Shown: positions 8,087 to 17,816, counted from the first letter of the stretch. The stretch is DNA of 64,000 bases from Winogradskyella pacifica (GCF_013403915.1 NZ_JABFDI010000001.1:248001-312000); one strand, 5' to 3'. Numbers and translations are program-made. Notes: a model not told the origin generated them from the sequence alone.

Positions 8087-9214
8087 ATGAAACCTAAAAT
8101 ATGGCTTTCATCACCACATATGAGTGGTAATGAACTATCTTATATCAATGAAGCTTTCGAAACCAATTGGGTCGCACCATTAGGTCCAAACGTCAATGGT
8201 TTTGAAAGCGATTTAGAATCTTACCTTAAAGATAATCGACATGTTGCGGCATTAGCATCTGGGACATCCGCTTTACATTTAAGTCTAATTATGTTAGGCG
8301 TTGGCAATGAGGATGAAGTCATTTGCCAAAGCAAAACATTTTCGGCTTCTGCTAATCCCATCGTTTACCAGGGAGCTTCTCCGGTTTTTGTAGATAGCGA
8401 AAGAGACACGTGGAATATGTGTCCTGAGCAACTAGAAATCGCGATTAAAGACAGAATATCTAAAGGAGTAAAACCTAAAGCTATTATTGCTGTACATTTA
8501 TATGGTATGCCTTATAAGGTTGATCAGATTAATGAAGTTGCTTTAAAATATAGCATACCCGTTGTAGAGGACAGTGCAGAATCCTTAGGAAGTTTATATA
8601 AAGGTAAAAATTGTGGTACGCTGGGAGATTTTTCAATATTATCGTTTAATGGAAACAAAATTATAACGACTTCAGGCGGAGGTGCTTTAGTCACTAAAAG
8701 CAAGACACTAAAGCAACAAGCTGTATTTTTAGCAACCCAAGCTAGAGATGATGCGCCACATTATTTACACTCGCAAATTGGATATAATTATAGAATGTCT
8801 AATATCGTTGCTGGTATTGGTCGTGGGCAGATGACAATATTAGATAGTCATGTTGCCAAACGCCGTTCTAACCATCAATTTTATTTTGATGCTTTTAAAA
8901 AGAATAACAAGATTACTTTTTTACAAGAACCAGAAGGCTATTTTTCTAACCGTTGGTTATCTTGCATTCTCTTAGATTCTAAAGAGACTCGAGAAGGTTT
9001 AAGGCTGGCATTAGAGAAAGAAAATATTGAGTCTAGACCGCTGTGGAAGCCAATGCACCAACAACCAGTTTTTGAAAAGTACCCTAGTTACCTTAATGGT
9101 GTTTCTGATGAGTTATTTGAGAAAGGTTTATGTCTGCCTAGCGGATCAAATCTTACTGATAATGAATTAGGAAGAATAGTTTCAGCGATAAATTCGTATT
9201 TTGTAACATGTTAA
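8087..9214 (+). CDS. DegT/DnrJ/EryC1/StrS aminotransferase (PglE-like)
   Basis: A 375-aa PLP-dependent sugar aminotransferase, expected to convert a UDP-4-keto-6-deoxy sugar to the 4-amino sugar using glutamate. Visible motifs are NWVAPLGPNV (N-terminus), ASGTSALHLSL (cofactor phosphate binding), VVEDSAESLGS (Asp that contacts the PLP ring) and SFNGNKIITTSGGG, which contains the Schiff-base lysine. It overlaps the following dehydratase gene by 7 bp, and the two would act on the same intermediate. Length and motifs match PglE and its homologues. Confidence 0.92.
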   Translation: MKPKIWLSSPHMSGNELSYINEAFETNWVAPLGPNVNGFESDLESYLKDNRHVAALASGTSALHLSLIMLGVGNEDEVICQSKTFSASANPIVYQGASPVFVDSERDTWNMCPEQLEIAIKDRISKGVKPKAIIAVHLYGMPYKVDQINEVALKYSIPVVEDSAESLGSLYKGKNCGTLGDFSILSFNGNKIITTSGGGALVTKSKTLKQQAVFLATQARDDAPHYLHSQIGYNYRMSNIVAGIGRGQMTILDSHVAKRRSNHQFYFDAFKKNNKITFLQEPEGYFSNRWLSCILLDSKETREGLRLALEKENIESRPLWKPMHQQPVFEKYPSYLNGVSDELFEKGLCLPSGSNLTDNELGRIVSAINSYFVTC

Positions 9215-11103
9215 TTAAACTTCTGAATAAAATATCGGAAAAATATGCCTCAAAATGGCTCGTACTATTATTCGATATAATAATAGTAATAGCTTCATTT
9301 TTCTTGGCCTATTTAATACGATATAATTTTCAGATAGATTTTGATTTCATAAACCTATTAAATCAAGTTCCTTATGTAGCAGTTATTGCCGCTATTAGCT
9401 TTGTTGCCGTTGGATCATATAAGGGGGTTGTTAGATTCACAGGATTTAAAGACATAGTAAATATTATTATTGGAGCAAATATCTTAGCTACTATTCTAAT
9501 ATTTTTTACGTTTTTAAGTAGAAAAATGCTAGGTGACAACAGTATTTTTAATTTACCTGGATCTATTATTTATATTAACTTATTATTAAATATCTTATTG
9601 CTCATTGGAGCTAAGCTATTTATCAAATCTATTTATAACCATATAACTCAAGATTTTCAATCAGTCTCTAATGTTTTAATTTTTGGAGCAGGAAATTCAG
9701 GCATGTTAACCTACGATGCGATTCAAAATGACACCAAAAGTGGATTAGAAGTTGTCGGTTTCATTGATGATGATGAACGTAAAATTGGAAAAAAAATAAA
9801 CTTATTAAAAGTTTATAGTATTGAATCTATTACAGAAGATTTCATTAAAAACAATGATGTCGAAGACGTTATAATTTCAATTCAAAACATAGACCCTACC
9901 CGACTGCTTCAAATTACGGGGAGTTTATTTTCTTTAGGTCTTAAAGTTAAAATTGTACCGCCTGTTCAAAGTTGGATAGATGGAGACTTAAGTGTTGGTC
10001 AAATAAAAGAAGTTAAAATTGAAGATTTATTAGGTAGAGACCCAATTAATATAAAAAATCCTGACTTAGAAGACCAATACGACAATAAAGTTATTTTAAT
10101 AACTGGTGCTGCAGGCTCTATTGGAAGTGAGATTTGTAGAAAGGTAAGTTTATATAACTACAAAAAATTAATATTAGTCGATAATGCAGAGTCTGCACTC
10201 TATGATATACAACAAGAATTTAGACAACAAGGCTTAGAAAATATTGAAGCTATTGTTGCTGATGTTCGTAACAGAACGAGAATAGATCAAATATTCAATC
10301 TTTATAAACCAAAAATAATTTTCCATGCAGCAGCTTACAAACATGTGCCGTTAATGGAAAACAACCCATTTGAAGCTGTTAGTGTTAATATTGGAGGTAC
10401 TAAAAATGTTGCAGATATAGCAGTAAAACATAGCGTAGATAAATTTGTACTGATATCGACGGACAAGGCTGTTAATCCAACAAATGTAATGGGTGCAACA
10501 AAGCGTATTGCTGAGCTCTATGTCAGTTGCCTAAAAGGAAAAGGGCATACAAAATTTATAACAACAAGGTTTGGTAACGTTTTAGGTTCTAATGGATCTG
10601 TTATCCCTTTATTTAAAAAGCAAATAGACAAGGGAGGACCTTTAACAGTAACTCACAAAGATATTACGCGATATTTTATGACCATTCCTGAAGCCTGTCA
10701 ATTAGTTTTAGAAGCTGCAGCTATGGGTAATGGTGGTGAAATTTTTGTATTTGATATGGGGGAGCCAATAAAGATTTTTAGTCTAGCGACAAACATGATT
10801 ATTTTATCTGGACTAAGATATCCTGAAGATATCGATATTAAAATAACAGGCTTAAGACCTGGTGAAAAGATTTATGAAGAGCTTCTTGCAGATGGGGAGA
10901 ATACTAAAAAAACGTATCATGATAAAATTATGATTGCAAAATCTAGATATGTGGATATTAGTAATATCGAAAAACAAATTAATAATCTCACAGCAATAAA
11001 TTCTTTAACACAGCCCTTAGAAATTGTATCTTTGATAAAGCATTTAATACCAGAATACATCTCTAACAACTCAACATATGAAGTGTTAGATATAAAAAAA
11101 TAA
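9208..11103 (+). CDS. UDP-sugar 4,6-dehydratase (PglF/CapD/FlaA1 family)
   Basis: A 631-aa membrane-anchored nucleotide-sugar dehydratase. The N-terminal 150 residues hold about four membrane helices. A first nucleotide-binding domain follows (LIFGAGNSGMLTYDA), then the catalytic SDR domain with TGAAGSIGSE. The active site reads STDKAVNPTNVMGATKR; methionine replaces the usual SDR tyrosine, which is characteristic of the PglF/FlaA1 type and supports a real dehydratase. The product, a UDP-4-keto-6-deoxy-HexNAc, would be the substrate of the overlapping PglE-like aminotransferase. Full length for the family. Confidence 0.93.
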   Translation: MLIKLLNKISEKYASKWLVLLFDIIIVIASFFLAYLIRYNFQIDFDFINLLNQVPYVAVIAAISFVAVGSYKGVVRFTGFKDIVNIIIGANILATILIFFTFLSRKMLGDNSIFNLPGSIIYINLLLNILLLIGAKLFIKSIYNHITQDFQSVSNVLIFGAGNSGMLTYDAIQNDTKSGLEVVGFIDDDERKIGKKINLLKVYSIESITEDFIKNNDVEDVIISIQNIDPTRLLQITGSLFSLGLKVKIVPPVQSWIDGDLSVGQIKEVKIEDLLGRDPINIKNPDLEDQYDNKVILITGAAGSIGSEICRKVSLYNYKKLILVDNAESALYDIQQEFRQQGLENIEAIVADVRNRTRIDQIFNLYKPKIIFHAAAYKHVPLMENNPFEAVSVNIGGTKNVADIAVKHSVDKFVLISTDKAVNPTNVMGATKRIAELYVSCLKGKGHTKFITTRFGNVLGSNGSVIPLFKKQIDKGGPLTVTHKDITRYFMTIPEACQLVLEAAAMGNGGEIFVFDMGEPIKIFSLATNMIILSGLRYPEDIDIKITGLRPGEKIYEELLADGENTKKTYHDKIMIAKSRYVDISNIEKQINNLTAINSLTQPLEIVSLIKHLIPEYISNNSTYEVLDIKK

Positions 11104-11138
11104 ATTAAATTTTTCAATTAACCGATAACACGACTCAA

Positions 11139-11915
11139 ATGAAAATACGCACTCTATTAATTTTAATGTTAGTAATTGTAACGATCACTTCATGCGCATC
11201 ACGTAAAAATATAGCTTATTTTCAAGACGAAATCCTTCAAGAAGGAGAATTAATATCTGAACCAACTCAATTAAGGTATAAGACAGACGATATTTTAACA
11301 ATAAACGTTTCTGCATTTGTTCAAGAAACAGTTGCTCCTTTTAATCTAACTGTAGCACCAAACAACAGTAAAAACCTTACAGGAATACAAGGAAGTCTTC
11401 AGCTTCAAACTTATTTAGTAGATTATAATGGCAATATAGATTTTCCTGTTTTGGGAACTATTAAAATTAGTGGTTTAACGAGAACAGAGTTGACAAAAAT
11501 GCTAACCGAACGAATCAGTGAATATGCTAATGACCCAATTGTTAATGTTAGATTGTCTAATTTTACAGTTACAATTCTAGGTGAAGTTTCTACTCCTGGA
11601 ATGTATACGATACAAGATGAAAAAATCACATTAATTGAAGCACTTGGACTTGCAAATGATTTAACCATTTTCGGAAAACGGAAAAACATACTATTAATAA
11701 GAGAGGTGGATGGAAAAAAGAAGTTTGCTAACATTGATTTAACATCAATTAAAACAATAAATTCACCTTTATATTACTTACAACAAAACGATGTAATATA
11801 CGTAGAACCGAATAAAGCCAGAATTCGTTCGTCTACATATAATCAGAATAACTCAGTACTTATCTCAGCTATAGGTACCCTAACAACTATTTTAGCAGTG
11901 TTTTTAGTAAAATAA
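11139..11915 (+). CDS. Polysaccharide export lipoprotein (Wza/BexD family)
   Basis: A 258-aa outer-membrane export protein. The signal peptide ends in a lipobox with the cysteine of TSCASRKN (about residue 19). The poly-export domain begins near YKTDDILTINV, and an SLBB-like domain follows around VTILGEVSTPGMYTI. The C-terminus has a hydrophobic segment (about residues 235-257). It precedes the Wzc-like kinase by 26 bp, the standard pairing for capsule or exopolysaccharide secretion. It is shorter than Wza of E. coli but normal for Bacteroidota. Confidence 0.92.
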   Translation: MKIRTLLILMLVIVTITSCASRKNIAYFQDEILQEGELISEPTQLRYKTDDILTINVSAFVQETVAPFNLTVAPNNSKNLTGIQGSLQLQTYLVDYNGNIDFPVLGTIKISGLTRTELTKMLTERISEYANDPIVNVRLSNFTVTILGEVSTPGMYTIQDEKITLIEALGLANDLTIFGKRKNILLIREVDGKKKFANIDLTSIKTINSPLYYLQQNDVIYVEPNKARIRSSTYNQNNSVLISAIGTLTTILAVFLVK

Positions 11916-11941
11916 CCTTACTCTTTTTTTAATATTTTTTT

Positions 11942-14320
11942 ATGGAATCGAAAACTAATTCAATAACTTCAGATATAAAACAAAAAGTCGAACTGTTTCT
12001 TTCATATTGGAAAGGAATTTCGCTTACGGTTATTGTTAGTGTTTTTCTTGGATATACTTATTTACGTTATGCCACAAATGAATATAAGGCTAATGCGACT
12101 ATAAAGATTCAGGACGAAAAGCAATCAACTAAATTACCAAGCATAGAAGATCTTGGTAGCGAGGGTTTATTCTCACAAGGAACTGATAAGATAAAAGATG
12201 AGATAAGCATATTAAAATCGCGTTCCATTGCTAAGAATATCATTAAAACCTTAAAATTAAATATTCGTTGTTTTACACAGGGTAAAATAAAAGAAAAAGA
12301 AATTTATGTAAATCCCCCTATTAGAGTTAGTTTTTTTGAAAATGATTCTATAATTGACAACGTTAAGACAACAATCTATATAAAAGTAAAGTCTCCTACA
12401 GAATTTATTATGTTTAATAACGATGGAAAATCACTCATAGACAGAAATGACTCCGACGGTGTAGTTTATGCTTTTGGAAGTAAAGTAGAAACTAATTATG
12501 GAGGTATCGTAATTACTCCAAATATTGGCAGCTACGAACCAATAGTTGGAAGTAGTCTTAAAATTACCATCAGTCCAATTTCAAGTGTTGTAAATAGCTA
12601 CACAAAAAGTGTAAAATTAAGTACAGGAAAAGGATCTAGTGTTATTAATTTGGAACTCAATTCAACCGTTAGTCAGAAAGCCGTCGATTATTTAGATCAG
12701 CTTATTCTCGAGTATAATAAAGATGTTCTAAATGACAAAGATGCTGTTGTAAAAATAACTTCAGATTTTATTAATAATAGACTTCAACAAGTATCAGAAG
12801 AATTAGAAAAAGTAGATTACACAGCAGAGCAACTTCAAAAAAAGAATAATCTTACAGCTTTAAACTCTCAAGACAACATTAACCTTCAAACAGGGCAGCA
12901 ACTTCAATCTCAAATATCACAAACGGCCAACAACATTGAGTTGGTATCATATTTACAAGAAGAGTTAGAAAGCCCTAATAGCGGTAACGACATGTTACCT
13001 TCTGATTTAGGGATTGGTGACTCTAACACTTCACAAGTCATTAGAACTCATAACGAGCTTGTAGCGAGACGAGATGGCATACTTAATAGCTCTAGCTCAA
13101 AAAACCCTGTTGTTATACAATTAAATAACCAAATAGAAACCTTAAAATCAAACTTAAAAAATTCCTTAAACAATATTAAAGAAACCTCCGAACTTACATT
13201 AAATAGCTTAAATAGAGATAATGCTAGAGTTCAAGGGCAACTATATTCCGCTCCCACAAAAGCAAGACAATTTAGAGATATAAAAAGACAACAAGATATT
13301 AAAGAATCTCTATACCTGTACCTACTTCAAAAACGTGAAGAATCAGCCATAAGGCTAGGAATGTATTCGCCTAATGCTAAAATTATAGATAGTGCCTACT
13401 CATCAAATAAACCCGTTTCCCCTAACACTACAATTATATATCTTGCCTCCCTAATTTTAGGACTCTCATTACCAATAGGCTTTATTTATTTAATAGATAT
13501 ATTAGACAGTAAAATCTATCAAAAAAAGGATTTAGTTCAATTATTAGACATCCCATATTTGGGCGATATCCCTAGAACTTCTAAAAAACAAAAATTAGTA
13601 AAAAAAGTAGATTACTCTCCAAAAGCTGAAGCTTTTAGAATAGTAAAATCTAACATAGACTTTATTCTTAAAAATATTAAAGGTCGTTCTAAAAAACTAT
13701 TCATTACCTCTACTGTACCACAAGAAGGTAAATCTCATACAAGTACTAATTTAGCTCTTTCGATAGCTAATTCTGGAAAATCTGTTCTATTAATAGAAAC
13801 AGATATTCGCGTTCCAAAAATACTAGAATATCTTAATTACAAAGAACATTCAAAACAAGGGCTTACCGATTATATTGCTGATAAGTCAATTAAACCCGAT
13901 GCCATAATAGTTAAACACTTCGATAATGAATTACTTGATATAATTCCCTGTGGCACAATTCCACCAAATCCATCGGAGTTATTAATGAGCGATAGAGTTG
14001 AAGAACTATTTAATTATTTTGAGTCTAAATACGATTACATTATAGCTGACACTTCTGCTGTAGGTATAGTTAGTGACACTTTGCTTATTTCGTCTTTGGC
14101 AGATATGTTTATATATGTCGTTGGAGCAGATAATATTGATAGTCGTTTATTACAACATGTAGCCTTACCATTATACACAGAAAAAAGACTACCCAACATG
14201 ACCATGCTATTAAATGGTGTTAGTGCTGGAAAAAAAGGTTACGGAGGCTATGGCTATGGTTACGGCTATGGCAACAACCCAAACAAAAAAAAGAAATGGT
14301 ATCAATTTGGAAAATCTTAG
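11942..14320 (+). CDS. Polysaccharide co-polymerase/tyrosine autokinase (Wzc-like)
   Basis: A 792-aa inner-membrane protein that controls chain length and couples polymerisation to export. The Wzz domain lies between membrane helices at about residues 25-45 and about 495-515, with a coiled-coil stretch at about 270-450. The cytoplasmic BY-kinase domain shows Walker A in TVPQEGKSHTSTNLAL, Walker A' in LLIETDIRVPK and Walker B in YDYIIADTSA. A tyrosine-rich tail (GYGGYGYGYGYG) is the likely autophosphorylation cluster. It is the last gene of the polysaccharide operon and is followed by a strong terminator. Confidence 0.93.
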   Translation: MESKTNSITSDIKQKVELFLSYWKGISLTVIVSVFLGYTYLRYATNEYKANATIKIQDEKQSTKLPSIEDLGSEGLFSQGTDKIKDEISILKSRSIAKNIIKTLKLNIRCFTQGKIKEKEIYVNPPIRVSFFENDSIIDNVKTTIYIKVKSPTEFIMFNNDGKSLIDRNDSDGVVYAFGSKVETNYGGIVITPNIGSYEPIVGSSLKITISPISSVVNSYTKSVKLSTGKGSSVINLELNSTVSQKAVDYLDQLILEYNKDVLNDKDAVVKITSDFINNRLQQVSEELEKVDYTAEQLQKKNNLTALNSQDNINLQTGQQLQSQISQTANNIELVSYLQEELESPNSGNDMLPSDLGIGDSNTSQVIRTHNELVARRDGILNSSSSKNPVVIQLNNQIETLKSNLKNSLNNIKETSELTLNSLNRDNARVQGQLYSAPTKARQFRDIKRQQDIKESLYLYLLQKREESAIRLGMYSPNAKIIDSAYSSNKPVSPNTTIIYLASLILGLSLPIGFIYLIDILDSKIYQKKDLVQLLDIPYLGDIPRTSKKQKLVKKVDYSPKAEAFRIVKSNIDFILKNIKGRSKKLFITSTVPQEGKSHTSTNLALSIANSGKSVLLIETDIRVPKILEYLNYKEHSKQGLTDYIADKSIKPDAIIVKHFDNELLDIIPCGTIPPNPSELLMSDRVEELFNYFESKYDYIIADTSAVGIVSDTLLISSLADMFIYVVGADNIDSRLLQHVALPLYTEKRLPNMTMLLNGVSAGKKGYGGYGYGYGYGNNPNKKKKWYQFGKS

Positions 14321-14352
14321 TTCAAATACTCATTACTGTTAAGTTATCAAAA

Positions 14353-14390
14353 CAAAAAAAAGCCACTAATGTAATATTAGTGGTTTTTTA
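14353..14390 (+). terminator. Rho-independent terminator after the wzc-like gene
   Basis: Arms CCACTAAT (14363-14370) and ATTAGTGG (14376-14383) with a GTAAT loop are followed by a T run and preceded by an A run. It can work in both directions, serving the wzc-like gene and the convergent proline dehydrogenase gene. Confidence 0.85.
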
Positions 14391-14416
14391 ATTTAATATT
14401 TTTAATAATTGTATTT

Positions 14417-15589
14417 CTACAACTTCCGCCTCCGCTTCTCCGTCTTTAACAAAGTTAACTCACGACTAGTCTGCCCAGAAACAGATGTATTCTCCTCTGC
14501 CCTTCTAATTAAATAAGGCATCACATCCTTAACAGGGCCAAAAGGAATATATTTAGCGACATTATAACCTTGAGCCGCCAAATTAAAGCTAATATGATCA
14601 CTCATACCATATAATTGTCCAAACCAAACGTTATTATCCTGCTTGGCGATCTTATGTGTTTCCATAAGATCCATAGCTAAAAAACAACTGGCTTCATTAT
14701 GTGTACCAATAAAGACAGAAATATCTTTTAAATTATTGAGAATATAATTCAATGCATCGTTGAAATTATCATCTGTTGCTTTTTTGTTTTCACAAATCGG
14801 AGAGTCATATCCTTTTTCTAATGCACGATCGCGTTCCTTTTCCATATAAGCACCACGAACAATCTTCATGCCTATTTTAAACCCATTCTCTTTAGCACGT
14901 TGGTGTAAATCTTTTAAATAATCTAATCGATCCCAACGATACAATTGTAACGTATTATATACTATAGTGACATCTTTATTGTAGCGACGCATCATTTCTT
15001 CTACCAAATCATCAGCTGCATCTTGCATCCAACTTTCTTCACCATCAATTAAAACTTCAACGTCTTTTTCTTTAGCGAGTTTACAAACAGTATCAAAACG
15101 GTTTACTATTCTACCCCATTCAGCGTCTTCCTCAGTTGTTAACGCGACTCCTTCGGTCTTCTTTTGATATAACATAAAGCGTCCAAAACCAGAAGGCTTA
15201 AAGACAACAATTGGCATCGCTTCTCTGTCATCACAAAAACGAATGATTTTTAATATTTTCTCTAAAGCATTATCAAATTGATTTTCCTCGGCTTTACCTT
15301 CCACAGAATAATCCAAAACAGAGCTAACTCCTTCTGTATATAATTTATCTATTACAGGCAAACAATCCTCTTCATTAACACCTCCACAAAAATGATCAAA
15401 CACTGTTGCCCGTATTAATTTTTCTACTGGCAGATGTGCTTTCAATGCAAAATTTGTCACTATAGTACCAATCCGAACCAAAGGTTCAGATGATATCATC
15501 TTAAATAAAAAATAGGCACGATCTAATTCTGAATCAGATTTTAAAGTAAATGCTGTGCCTGTGTCCTCAAAGAGTGAACGATTTATCAT
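14417..15589 (-). CDS. Proline dehydrogenase
   Basis: A 390-aa flavin-dependent (beta/alpha)8-barrel enzyme that oxidises proline to pyrroline-5-carboxylate and passes electrons to the respiratory chain. It is the monofunctional form, without a P5C dehydrogenase domain. Family motifs are VLIDGEESWMQDAAD, KIGMKIVRGAYMEKERDRA (substrate/FAD region) and FIGTHNEAS. The length is the usual one for Bacteroidota ProDH. A TATATTTG -7 box (15610-15617) lies close upstream of the start. It is divergent from aroB. An Lrp/AsnC regulator gene lies 2 kb away and could control it, since Lrp-type control of proline oxidation is known in other bacteria. Confidence 0.93.
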   Translation of the reverse strand: MINRSLFEDTGTAFTLKSDSELDRAYFLFKMISSEPLVRIGTIVTNFALKAHLPVEKLIRATVFDHFCGGVNEEDCLPVIDKLYTEGVSSVLDYSVEGKAEENQFDNALEKILKIIRFCDDREAMPIVVFKPSGFGRFMLYQKKTEGVALTTEEDAEWGRIVNRFDTVCKLAKEKDVEVLIDGEESWMQDAADDLVEEMMRRYNKDVTIVYNTLQLYRWDRLDYLKDLHQRAKENGFKIGMKIVRGAYMEKERDRALEKGYDSPICENKKATDDNFNDALNYILNNLKDISVFIGTHNEASCFLAMDLMETHKIAKQDNNVWFGQLYGMSDHISFNLAAQGYNVAKYIPFGPVKDVMPYLIRRAEENTSVSGQTSRELTLLKTEKRRRKL

Positions 15590-15609
15590 TAGCTAAAAGA
15601 ATATAAATG

Positions 15610-15617
15610 CAAATATA
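15610..15617 (-). promoter_or_regulatory. Predicted -7 box of proline dehydrogenase
   Basis: The minus strand reads TATATTTG (consensus TAnnTTTG), 20 bp before the start codon, giving a very short leader. Confidence 0.5.
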
Positions 15618-15688
15618 TTTATTATAGTCTTACTTTTTTTTCTAAAAAGGAAGTATTTTCACATCCTATTTTGCAGACAATATTAATT

Positions 15689-16759
15689 ATGGAATCTATT
15701 TCAACAAAAAACGCCGTAGTACACTTTAATTCTGAAGTTTACACAGAACTTAATAACTACATTAAAACAGCAAAACCGTCTAAGATATTTATTTTGGTAG
15801 ATACAAACACACACGATTATTGTTTGCCAAAGTTCCAAGAGCGCATAGAATCTGGCGACATAGCTATTGAAGTTATGGAAATGCCAAATGGAGAAGAACA
15901 CAAATCTATTGATATTTGTACTGGTGTTTGGGAAGCTTTATCAGAGTATAATGCCGATCGCAAAAGTTTATTAATCAATTTAGGTGGCGGTGTCGTAACA
16001 GATTTAGGTGGCTTTGTCGCAAGTACCTATATGCGCGGCATAACCTACATAAACATACCAACCTCTTTATTAGCAATGGTAGACGCTTCTGTTGGCGGAA
16101 AAACAGGAGTTGATTTAGGGTCTTTAAAAAATCAAGTAGGAGTTATAAATGAAGGCGTAATGGTCGGAGTGGATACGTCTTTTTTAGATACACTTCCTCA
16201 AAACGAAATGGTTTCTGGTTTTGCCGAAATGCTAAAACATGGATTAATTTATGATGAAGCTTATTGGAATACATTAACACATCTCGAAAATTTAGATCTT
16301 TCTGATTTAGACCGCTTAATTTACGATTCAATTGTTATTAAAAATACAGTAGTAACTTCTGATCCTACCGAACAAGGCTTAAGAAAAATCTTAAATTTCG
16401 GACATACTTTAGGGCATGCTATAGAAAGTTATTTCATGGAAAATGCAGATAAAACTCCATTACTTCATGGCGAAGCTATTGCTGTAGGTATGATTTTAGA
16501 AACTTATTTATCCACTAAAATTACCGGTTTAAACAACGATTCTTTAGATACAATTACTAAAGGCATTTTAAAAACGTTTTCTAAAGTTGAAATCACTAAA
16601 GCAGATCAACAACATATCATCGAATTATTAAAATACGACAAGAAAAACAGTCATGGTGTGGTAAAATTTGTACTTCTTGAAGCTATTGGAAAACCAAAAC
16701 TAGATTGCGTAGTTAGTAATGATTTGATTTTAGAAGCGTTTGATTATTACGCGAATTAA
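15689..16759 (+). CDS. aroB: 3-dehydroquinate synthase
   Basis: A 356-aa NAD- and Zn-dependent enzyme, second step of the shikimate pathway. Motifs are MPNGEEHKSID, LLINLGGGVVTDLGGFVAS, the nucleotide-binding IPTSLLAMVDASVGGKTGVD, and the zinc ligands in the LNFGHTLGHAIES and LLHGEAIAVGM regions. I chose the ATG at 15689 because upstream codons in frame start only at a TTG (15671) that falls in the likely promoter. It is divergent from proline dehydrogenase, and its last 4 bp overlap the convergent DinB-like gene. Confidence 0.95.
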   Translation: MESISTKNAVVHFNSEVYTELNNYIKTAKPSKIFILVDTNTHDYCLPKFQERIESGDIAIEVMEMPNGEEHKSIDICTGVWEALSEYNADRKSLLINLGGGVVTDLGGFVASTYMRGITYINIPTSLLAMVDASVGGKTGVDLGSLKNQVGVINEGVMVGVDTSFLDTLPQNEMVSGFAEMLKHGLIYDEAYWNTLTHLENLDLSDLDRLIYDSIVIKNTVVTSDPTEQGLRKILNFGHTLGHAIESYFMENADKTPLLHGEAIAVGMILETYLSTKITGLNNDSLDTITKGILKTFSKVEITKADQQHIIELLKYDKKNSHGVVKFVLLEAIGKPKLDCVVSNDLILEAFDYYAN

Positions 16760-17268
16760 AGATAGCGTTCCTTTATAATTTTGAGGTGATGATTTTCATG
16801 GCCCATTATAATATAACCAATTGCTCTAACGGAAACAGGAAAGCCAGAGGCTTCACCAATAAAAAGTAATGTATCTGTATCATATGAACTAAACAATGTA
16901 ATTGTTGCTTGCCGTACAGTTCTATATTCCTCTAACAAACTTTCCATAGTACGCTTTTCTGCATTTGCATGCACAACGTAATCGTCTTGTTCAAACCCCG
17001 CAAGAGGTGTGCCGTCTTGCCTAGCGATTCGTAAAGCTCTATACGCAAAAATACGTTCAGTATCTATAATGTGAAGTAATACGTCTTTTATAGTCCATTT
17101 CCCTTCAGCATAGGCATAACTATGCTTTTCCTTTGGAATATTAGAATAAAAAGAAACTACATCTTCTAAATTTTGCTTCAATCCTTCAACAATACCTAAA
17201 TCCTTATTTACTGCATCAATATAGGGTTTATAATAAGGGTTGTATTCTGATACTTTTATAGAGTTCAT
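16756..17268 (-). CDS. DinB family protein
   Basis: A 170-aa protein of the DinB/YfiT four-helix-bundle superfamily. The likely metal-binding histidines are in LLHIIDTERIF (about residue 67) and the C-terminal GHENHHLKI (about residues 155-161). Related enzymes are metal-dependent thiol transferases or hydrolases, but for this subfamily the substrate is unknown. It converges with aroB with a 4-bp overlap. A hairpin lies between it and the Lrp gene upstream, so it is probably a separate transcript or read-through from it. Confidence 0.85.
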   Translation of the reverse strand: MNSIKVSEYNPYYKPYIDAVNKDLGIVEGLKQNLEDVVSFYSNIPKEKHSYAYAEGKWTIKDVLLHIIDTERIFAYRALRIARQDGTPLAGFEQDDYVVHANAEKRTMESLLEEYRTVRQATITLFSSYDTDTLLFIGEASGFPVSVRAIGYIIMGHENHHLKIIKERYL

Positions 17269-17280
17269 AATAATTCAAAT

Positions 17281-17312
17281 AAAAAAAGCCCTTAATCATA
17301 GTAACTAAGGGC
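17281..17312 (-). terminator. Terminator after the Lrp/AsnC gene
   Basis: Arms GCCCTTA (17288-17294) and TAAGGGC (17306-17312). On the minus strand the hairpin is followed by seven T residues (17281-17287), so it ends the Lrp transcript. Confidence 0.8.
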
Positions 17313-17336
17313 CGTTATTAAAATATGTTATTTTGA

Positions 17337-17816
17337 TTACAATTCATTAAAAATGGTATGCATCAAACGTTTTTTATCATTAAGACTCTCTTCTAACGAA
17401 ATCATAGTCTCAGTTCTATAGACACCATCAATATCATCTAACATAAAGATAATATCCTTAGCATGCATTGTATCTTTTGCTCTAATTTTACAGAAAATAT
17501 TGAATTTCCCTGTGGTGATATGTGCCACCGTTACATAAGGAATATCCGAAATACGCTCTAAAACAAATTTAGTTTGTGATGTATTTTGAAGAAAAACGCC
17601 TACATAAGCTATAAATGAATAATCGAGTTTTTGGTAATCTAATGTTAAAGACGACCCCATAATAATACCAGCTTCCTCCATTTTCTTTACACGTACATGA
17701 ACAGTACCTGCAGAGATTAGTAATTTTTTTGCTATATCTGTGAAAGGAATACGCGTATTATCGATAAGCATATCGAGAATTTGGTGATCAACTTCATCTA
17801 ATTTAAACTTTGCCAT
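17337..17816 (-). CDS. Lrp/AsnC family transcriptional regulator
   Basis: A 159-aa regulator. The N-terminal winged HTH covers about residues 6-55 (DEVDHQILDMLIDNTRIPFT, then AGTVHVRVKKMEEAG). The C-terminal RAM ligand-binding domain covers about residues 70-145. Such proteins sense amino acids and control amino-acid metabolism. Proline dehydrogenase and the M14 peptidase are its neighbours and are plausible targets, but the sequence does not prove this. A TATTTTTG -7 box lies at 17842-17849. Confidence 0.93.
   Translation of the reverse strand: MAKFKLDEVDHQILDMLIDNTRIPFTDIAKKLLISAGTVHVRVKKMEEAGIIMGSSLTLDYQKLDYSFIAYVGVFLQNTSQTKFVLERISDIPYVTVAHITTGKFNIFCKIRAKDTMHAKDIIFMLDDIDGVYRTETMISLEESLNDKKRLMHTIFNEL

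Noticed and set aside
15671..15688. TTG start of aroB six codons upstream
   Set aside because: It falls in the likely promoter area, and the ATG at 15689 gives the normal AroB N-terminus.
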